The notes beneath the pieces are model-generated. The model made no database searches and had not been told where the DNA came from. It saw nothing but the letters and a program-made list of their open reading frames with translations. A stretch of DNA of 10,432 bases from Bacillota bacterium (lineage in GTDB: Bacteria; Bacillota_C; Negativicutes; Sporomusales; Sporomusaceae): positions 1-10,432 of the forward strand of contig JAEZQV010000246.1 in NCBI GenBank assembly GCA_023441125.1, in the 5' to 3' direction. Made by a program: the position numbers and the translations under genes. Shown here piece after piece: positions 6,610-10,432 of the stretch (position 1 is its first letter; each line of letters opens with the position of its first letter).

Positions 6610-6993
6610 ATGAGAAAAATTTTAGTAGGGCTTTTATTTGTGGCCCTGGTCGGGATTCTGCCTGTTTTTGCTCATGAGCCTGTAGATGTTGGCGCGTACA
6701 ACTCTATTATTTCTGTTAAGGCAGAGGGCCGTTCGGGTATTGTTGCCATAGTGAAAGTTCAGGACCGTGAGGGGCATCCGTATAACATAAAAACCTATAA
6801 GATCGACCGCAGCCAGCAAACCATCAGCCTGCTGGAAAACAAATTGTATGATGCGGCCGGAACCCTGCAACTGACCGACGACAAGCGCTGGAAGTGGACC
6901 TACGGCCAGAAGAAAATAAGCGAGCAATACCTGCATGACTGCATCTATGAAGCAGCCGTTAAATGGGCGGACGAAGAGAAGCCAAAGAAGTGA
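6610..6993 (+). CDS. Exported protein, surface-adhesin E-like
   Basis: 127 residues. I chose the ATG at 6610 because AGGAGGG (6594-6600) lies nine bases before it and the product then begins with a clean signal peptide: MRKI, a hydrophobic core LVGLLFVALVGILPV, and a cleavage site after FA (about residue 21). The mature domain of about 105 residues has strands IVAIVKVQD and YNIKTYKIDR, then QTISLLENKLYDAAGTLQ and a C-terminal Cys-containing helix. This pattern, a strand pair followed by a YD..G..L turn and a late Cys, recalls the surface-adhesin protein E family (PF16747), where the domain is about this size. I place it there by eye only. It would lie in the periplasm or at the surface. It is bounded by the hcp terminator upstream and its own strong terminator downstream, so it is probably transcribed alone. 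I see no convincing promoter. Confidence 0.8.
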   Translation: MRKILVGLLFVALVGILPVFAHEPVDVGAYNSIISVKAEGRSGIVAIVKVQDREGHPYNIKTYKIDRSQQTISLLENKLYDAAGTLQLTDDKRWKWTYGQKKISEQYLHDCIYEAAVKWADEEKPKK

Positions 6994-7010
6994 CAGTAAG
7001 TCACGCTGGC

Positions 7011-7062
7011 AACAAAAGACGGTTGGGATAGCCTTAAAGCTATCCCAACCGTCTTTTGTTTT
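7011..7062 (+). terminator. Strong intrinsic terminator, likely bidirectional
   Basis: A perfect 22-bp stem: the arm 7011-7032 (starting AACAAAAGACGG) pairs with 7039-7060 (ending CCGTCTTTTGTT), with a 6-base loop CTTAAA. The plus-strand side ends in a T-rich TTTTGTTTT, and the left arm begins with an A run, so it could also stop leftward transcripts. It lies 17 bases after the stop of the exported protein gene and separates it from the secretion operon. Confidence 0.92.
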
Positions 7063-7115
7063 ACAACCTTTGTAAAACCATTTTAATACATAATTTACAA
7101 TAATTTTACAATATA
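7058..7115. promoter_or_regulatory. Cluster of TTTTACAA elements upstream of the secretion operon
   Basis: A dyad of 9-bp arms GTTTTACAA (7058-7066) and TTGTAAAAC (7070-7078) with a 3-base spacer overlaps the end of the terminator. It is followed by two tandem 11-bp units, TTTACAATAAT (7094-7104) and TTTACAATATA (7105-7115). The tandem pair has the period and core of PhoP-type boxes (TTTACA or TTAACA every 11 bp). I see no clear -35/-10 pair; TATAA-like strings near 7125 and 7136 are candidates for a -10. The region is AT-rich, which lowers confidence. Confidence 0.4.
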
Positions 7116-7187
7116 TGAGAGGAATATAAGAAAATTATAACAAATATATAAACTCATGGAATTTCATGAAAAAAATAGGGGGTACTA

Positions 7188-9353
7188 ATGCCATTAACAG
7201 ATACCGAACCCGTATCATCCAATATCCCGTTACAAGACAGTGGTTTAACCTCGCTCGTTATGGCTGCCCGGTTACTTGGTGTGCCTGCCGACCAACAACA
7301 ATTGAAGCGGGCTTTCAACTTATCCGAAACGTTGGCGGCCGATACCCTTACTTTGCTACGAATTGCTAAGCATTTAAATCTTAAGGCTAAACAAACGTTT
7401 ATGACAACTACAAAACTTGCCGTTTTGCCCTTACCGGCTCTTGCTCATTTGAAGAATGGCCACTATGTAGTTCTTGTTAAAGCTGATGAAAAAAAAGTTC
7501 TTGTTTTTGATCCGTTTCAAGAGAAACCATTGGCCTTAGAGCACAGTGTATTTGCTGCGGCCTGGGGCGGAGAACTGATCCTTCTTGGCCGGAAATTCAG
7601 CATATCGGATATTAGCCAGCAATTTAATCTAAGCTGGTTCATTCCCGTAGTAGTAAAGTATAAAAAGTTTTTTGTTGAAGTTATACTATTTTCATTTTTT
7701 ATACAGTCCTTTGGGCTAATTAGCCCGATCTTTTCCCAGGTTATCATTGATAAAGTACTGATTCATAAGGGTGTATCTACCCTGGATATCCTGGTCTTAG
7801 GCTTATTTTTTATTAATAGCTTTGAAGGCATCATGGGTGTATTAAGATCATATTTGTTTTCTCATACCACCAGCCGGGTAGATGTAATTTTAGGAGCTAA
7901 ATTATTTCGCCATCTTCTAGCCTTACCTTTAAAATATTTCGAAATCCGCCGGGTAGGAGATACTGTTGCCCGGGTGCGGGAACTGGAAAATATCCGGCAA
8001 TTTATTACCGGATCAGCACTTACCGTTGTCCTGGACTTATTTTTTGCCATGGTTTTTATCATGGCCATGTTCTATTACAGTACTACCTTAAGCATCGTAG
8101 CCCTGGCTGCCTTACCGTTGTTTATTGCTTTGTCCGTAGGCGTAACGCCCATCTTCCGCCAGCGCCTGCAATATAAATTCACTTGTGGCGCAGAAAATCA
8201 ATCTTATTTAGTCGAAACCATTACCGGTATCCAAACCGTAAAGAGCCTGGCCATCGAGCCGCAGATGACTCAAAAATGGGAGGGTCTATTGGCAAGTTAT
8301 GTGCGTGCCTCGTTTAAAACTACCATACTGAGCAATGTGGCCGGCAACCTGGGCCAATTTATCCAAAAAACTGCCAATCTTGCTATCTTGTGGTTTGGTG
8401 CTCATCTGGTAATGGAAGGAAATCTAACAGTCGGACAACTCATCGCCTTTCAAATGCTGGCCGGCCGTGTCAGTGACCCCGTATTGCGGCTGGTTAATCT
8501 GTGGCAGGATTTTCAGCAAGTACGGTTGTCGGTCGAACGCCTGGGCGATGTTTTAAACGCTCCGGCTGAACCAGCCTACAACCCCAATCGTACCCGGCTG
8601 CCAGTCGTAAAAGGCCAGGTTGTCCTAGATCATGTAACCTTTCGTTACCGGCTGGACGGTTCGGTTATATTGGATAAAATCTGCTTAGATATTGCCCCGG
8701 GGACCACTGTTGGAATCGTTGGCCGGTCAGGCTCAGGCAAGAGTACGCTGACCAAACTTATTCAGCGGCTCTATATTCCGGAAGCAGGGCGGGTACTTAT
8801 TGACGGCGTGGACCTGGCCCAGGTAGAGCCGGCCTGGTTGCGCCGGCAGGTGGGAGTTGTTCTTCAGGAAAACTTTTTGTTTAATGGTAGTGTCCGTGAT
8901 AACATTGCAACCGCCGATCCCGGAGCCCCGATGGAACGGATTATTCATGCCGCCAAGCTCGCCGGCGCCCACGAATTCATTCTTGAATTGCCCGAAACCT
9001 ATGACACGGTTGTGGGGGAACGTGGCGCCGCCCTGTCCGGCGGGCAGCGACAACGCATTGCTATAGCCCGGGCCTTGCTCACGAATCCACGCCTGCTCAT
9101 CTTTGACGAGGCCACCAGTGCTTTAGATTATCAGTCAGAACGCATAATTCAAGATAACCTGCAAGCTATATGCAAAGACCGTACCGTCTTGATCATTGCT
9201 CACCGCCTATCCACCATTCAAACGGCGGACATCATTATTGTTATTGATAGAGGCCGCATCATCGAACAAGGGACTCATCAACAGTTGCTTGCCGGCAAAG
9301 GCGCGTACTTTGACCTGTATCACCAGCAGAAAGGAACCAATATATGCGCCTAA
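7188..9353 (+). CDS. HlyB-like type I secretion ABC transporter (permease/ATPase)
   Basis: 721 residues, close to E. coli HlyB (707). AGGGGG lies five bases before the ATG. The domains are: a C39-like domain (about 1-135) in which the catalytic Cys is replaced by Ser (D17-S18-G19) although H92 and D108 remain, so it should bind but not cleave the substrate; a six-helix membrane domain (about 150-430) with the HlyB-like blocks FSQVIIDKVLIHKG and TSRVDVILGAKLFRHLLALP; and a nucleotide-binding domain with Walker A GRSGSGKST (512-520, K518), signature LSGGQ (616-620), Walker B LLIFDE (D640, E641) and H-loop H672. It resembles HlyB throughout, more than the peptidase-containing bacteriocin exporters. 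It would export an unsplit C-terminal-signal protein such as an RTX protein across the inner membrane with the HlyD-like partner, whose start overlaps its stop. Confidence 0.96.
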   Translation: MPLTDTEPVSSNIPLQDSGLTSLVMAARLLGVPADQQQLKRAFNLSETLAADTLTLLRIAKHLNLKAKQTFMTTTKLAVLPLPALAHLKNGHYVVLVKADEKKVLVFDPFQEKPLALEHSVFAAAWGGELILLGRKFSISDISQQFNLSWFIPVVVKYKKFFVEVILFSFFIQSFGLISPIFSQVIIDKVLIHKGVSTLDILVLGLFFINSFEGIMGVLRSYLFSHTTSRVDVILGAKLFRHLLALPLKYFEIRRVGDTVARVRELENIRQFITGSALTVVLDLFFAMVFIMAMFYYSTTLSIVALAALPLFIALSVGVTPIFRQRLQYKFTCGAENQSYLVETITGIQTVKSLAIEPQMTQKWEGLLASYVRASFKTTILSNVAGNLGQFIQKTANLAILWFGAHLVMEGNLTVGQLIAFQMLAGRVSDPVLRLVNLWQDFQQVRLSVERLGDVLNAPAEPAYNPNRTRLPVVKGQVVLDHVTFRYRLDGSVILDKICLDIAPGTTVGIVGRSGSGKSTLTKLIQRLYIPEAGRVLIDGVDLAQVEPAWLRRQVGVVLQENFLFNGSVRDNIATADPGAPMERIIHAAKLAGAHEFILELPETYDTVVGERGAALSGGQRQRIAIARALLTNPRLLIFDEATSALDYQSERIIQDNLQAICKDRTVLIIAHRLSTIQTADIIIVIDRGRIIEQGTHQQLLAGKGAYFDLYHQQKGTNICA

Positions 9354-10432
9354 AAAGACTGTGGCAAGAGTGGTTGAAACCAACAAAGGATGGACAGCAG
9401 ACTATAGCGGATCGACTTACTACCGCCGAACTCGAATTCCTCCCTGGCGCATTAGAAATCATCGAAACGCCGCCTTCTCCCATCGGCCGGGCTTTGGCCT
9501 GGATATTACTCAGCCTATTTACTGTCGCCGTACTATGGTCAATTTTCGGGTCAGTGGATGAAGTCGCCGTGGCTCCCGGCAAGCTGATCCCCACCGGGTA
9601 CACCAAAACCATTCAGGCCGAAGACAAAGGCGTAGTTAAGGTTATCCACGTCAAAGACGGCAGTAAAGTTCAGGTGGGAGATATCCTCATTGAGCTGGAT
9701 ACCACTTTTACGGCCGCCGACCTGGCCCGGTTGCAAAAGGAAACTGCCTATTATCAGCTGGAAATAAAACGCCTGCTTGCTGAACAGACAGGTACTGTCT
9801 TTCGTCCGGAAGATAATCAGGCAGACCCCCAGGATATTCAATCTCAATACAGTTTATATCTTAGCCGCCAAGCCGAGTATCAAGCCAAAACAGTTGCGGC
9901 GACCCAAGCGGTAGAACAGGCGCAGGCTGCCTTAAACATTGCGCAGGTTACCAAACGCAAACTGACCGCTCAACTTGAAATTGCCATAGATAAGGACCAG
10001 AAAATGCTTGAACTACTGGAAAAAGGGGCTGAGTCCAGCTTTCGCTATCAGGAATACAAAGAGCGGCGCATTACCCTCGAAGAAGACTTGGCCGCCCAGC
10101 ATACCGAAATCATCAAAGCCGGCCACGCTCTCCAGCAAAGTAAAGCCACTTTACAAAACATAATTGGTGAGCAGGAGCGTGATATTGCTACCAAACTCGT
10201 TGAAGATCAGCGCCAGTTAAAAAGCATTCAGGAAGAACTTAAGAAAGCCCAGGAAAAACATAGATTAAGTCAAATTACCGCCCCCATCAGCGGCACAGTA
10301 CAGCAACTAGCCGTACACACAGTAGGCGGTGTTGTCACTGCCGCACAGCCTCTTCTCCTCATCGTACCCGAAGGTGAAAAACTTGAAGTTGAGGCTTGGA
10401 TTGCCAACAAAGACATTGGCTTTGTCTACGAA
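9344..10432 (+). CDS. HlyD-family type I secretion periplasmic adaptor (3' end beyond window)
   Basis: The ATG at 9344 overlaps the last ten bases of the transporter gene in another frame, with AAAGGA (9330-9335) upstream, so the two are translationally coupled. The frame is open for 363 codons to the edge; E. coli HlyD has 478 residues, so about a quarter is missing. In order: a cytoplasmic N-terminus (1-48), one membrane segment (about 49-69, ALAWILLSLFTVAVLW), the first half of a lipoyl/barrel-sandwich domain (VVKVIHVKDGSKVQVGD, 97-113), a long charged coiled coil (about 125-305), then the second lipoyl half ITAPISGTVQQL (from 311) and the start of the barrel domain (VEAWIANKDIGFV). It links the inner-membrane ABC transporter to a TolC-type outer-membrane channel. 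That channel and the exported substrate are not in the window. Confidence 0.95.
   Translation, partial: MRLKRLWQEWLKPTKDGQQTIADRLTTAELEFLPGALEIIETPPSPIGRALAWILLSLFTVAVLWSIFGSVDEVAVAPGKLIPTGYTKTIQAEDKGVVKVIHVKDGSKVQVGDILIELDTTFTAADLARLQKETAYYQLEIKRLLAEQTGTVFRPEDNQADPQDIQSQYSLYLSRQAEYQAKTVAATQAVEQAQAALNIAQVTKRKLTAQLEIAIDKDQKMLELLEKGAESSFRYQEYKERRITLEEDLAAQHTEIIKAGHALQQSKATLQNIIGEQERDIATKLVEDQRQLKSIQEELKKAQEKHRLSQITAPISGTVQQLAVHTVGGVVTAAQPLLLIVPEGEKLEVEAWIANKDIGFVYE

Noticed and set aside
7166..7369. 67-codon frame starting MKKIGGTNAINRYR before the transporter
   Set aside because: It runs in another frame through the start of the transporter gene, which has the proper ribosome site and a clear HlyB-like N-terminus.
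9196..9561. 121-codon plus-strand frame across the hlyB/hlyD junction
   Set aside because: It is a shadow frame; the HlyD-like frame from 9344 has a membrane segment, lipoyl halves and a coiled coil.

Overview
The window looks like chromosomal DNA of a diderm Firmicute, most likely a Negativicute of the Sporomusa/Pelosinus type. This is an inference. It rests on moderate G+C coding sequence with very AT-rich intergenic gaps, strong AGGAGG-type ribosome binding sites, and an anaerobe-type hybrid-cluster protein next to an HlyB/HlyD export pair, which needs an outer membrane to make sense. No RNA genes, CRISPR array, insertion sequence or attachment site were seen.

Layout. (1) Positions 1-460, minus strand: the 5' part of a secreted protein of unknown function with a TTG start, running off the left edge. 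(2) Positions 461-843: an AT-rich divergent intergenic region with a rightward promoter and a leftward-reading terminator that has no obvious gene. (3) Positions 844-4547, plus strand: a tightly spaced trio made of a GpgS-type glycosyltransferase with an extra N-terminal domain of about 200 residues, a ClC chloride channel/transporter without CBS domains, and a metallo-beta-lactamase-fold hydrolase of the COG1237 type. Gaps of 43 and 34 bases suggest one operon. (4) Positions 4548-4786: a structured intergenic region. It holds overlapping inverted repeats, then three tandem 11-bp repeats placed 6 bp before a TATAAT box, a layout like a PhoB/OmpR-family operator. (5) Positions 4787-6349: hcp (class I hybrid-cluster protein), with all cluster ligands present and a good terminator. 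(6) Positions 6400-6993: a possible 51-residue small ORF and a 127-residue exported protein resembling the surface-adhesin E family, closed by a hairpin with a perfect 22-bp stem. (7) Positions 7058-7187: an AT-rich control region with a cluster of TTTTACAA elements, one dyad and one 11-bp tandem pair. (8) Positions 7188-10432: a type I secretion operon, an HlyB-like ABC transporter with a dead C39 domain followed by an overlapping HlyD-like adaptor cut by the right edge.

How they work together. GpgS makes glucosyl-3-phosphoglycerate, the precursor of the compatible solute glucosylglycerate. Its pairing with a ClC protein suggests, but does not prove, a salt or osmotic role for the trio. Hcp handles nitric oxide or hydroxylamine stress and appears to be its own transcription unit. 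The HlyB/HlyD pair would export an unfolded protein across both membranes; its substrate and outer-membrane partner are not in the window. The points most worth checking are the two 11-bp-periodic control regions and the unassigned N-terminal domain of the glycosyltransferase.
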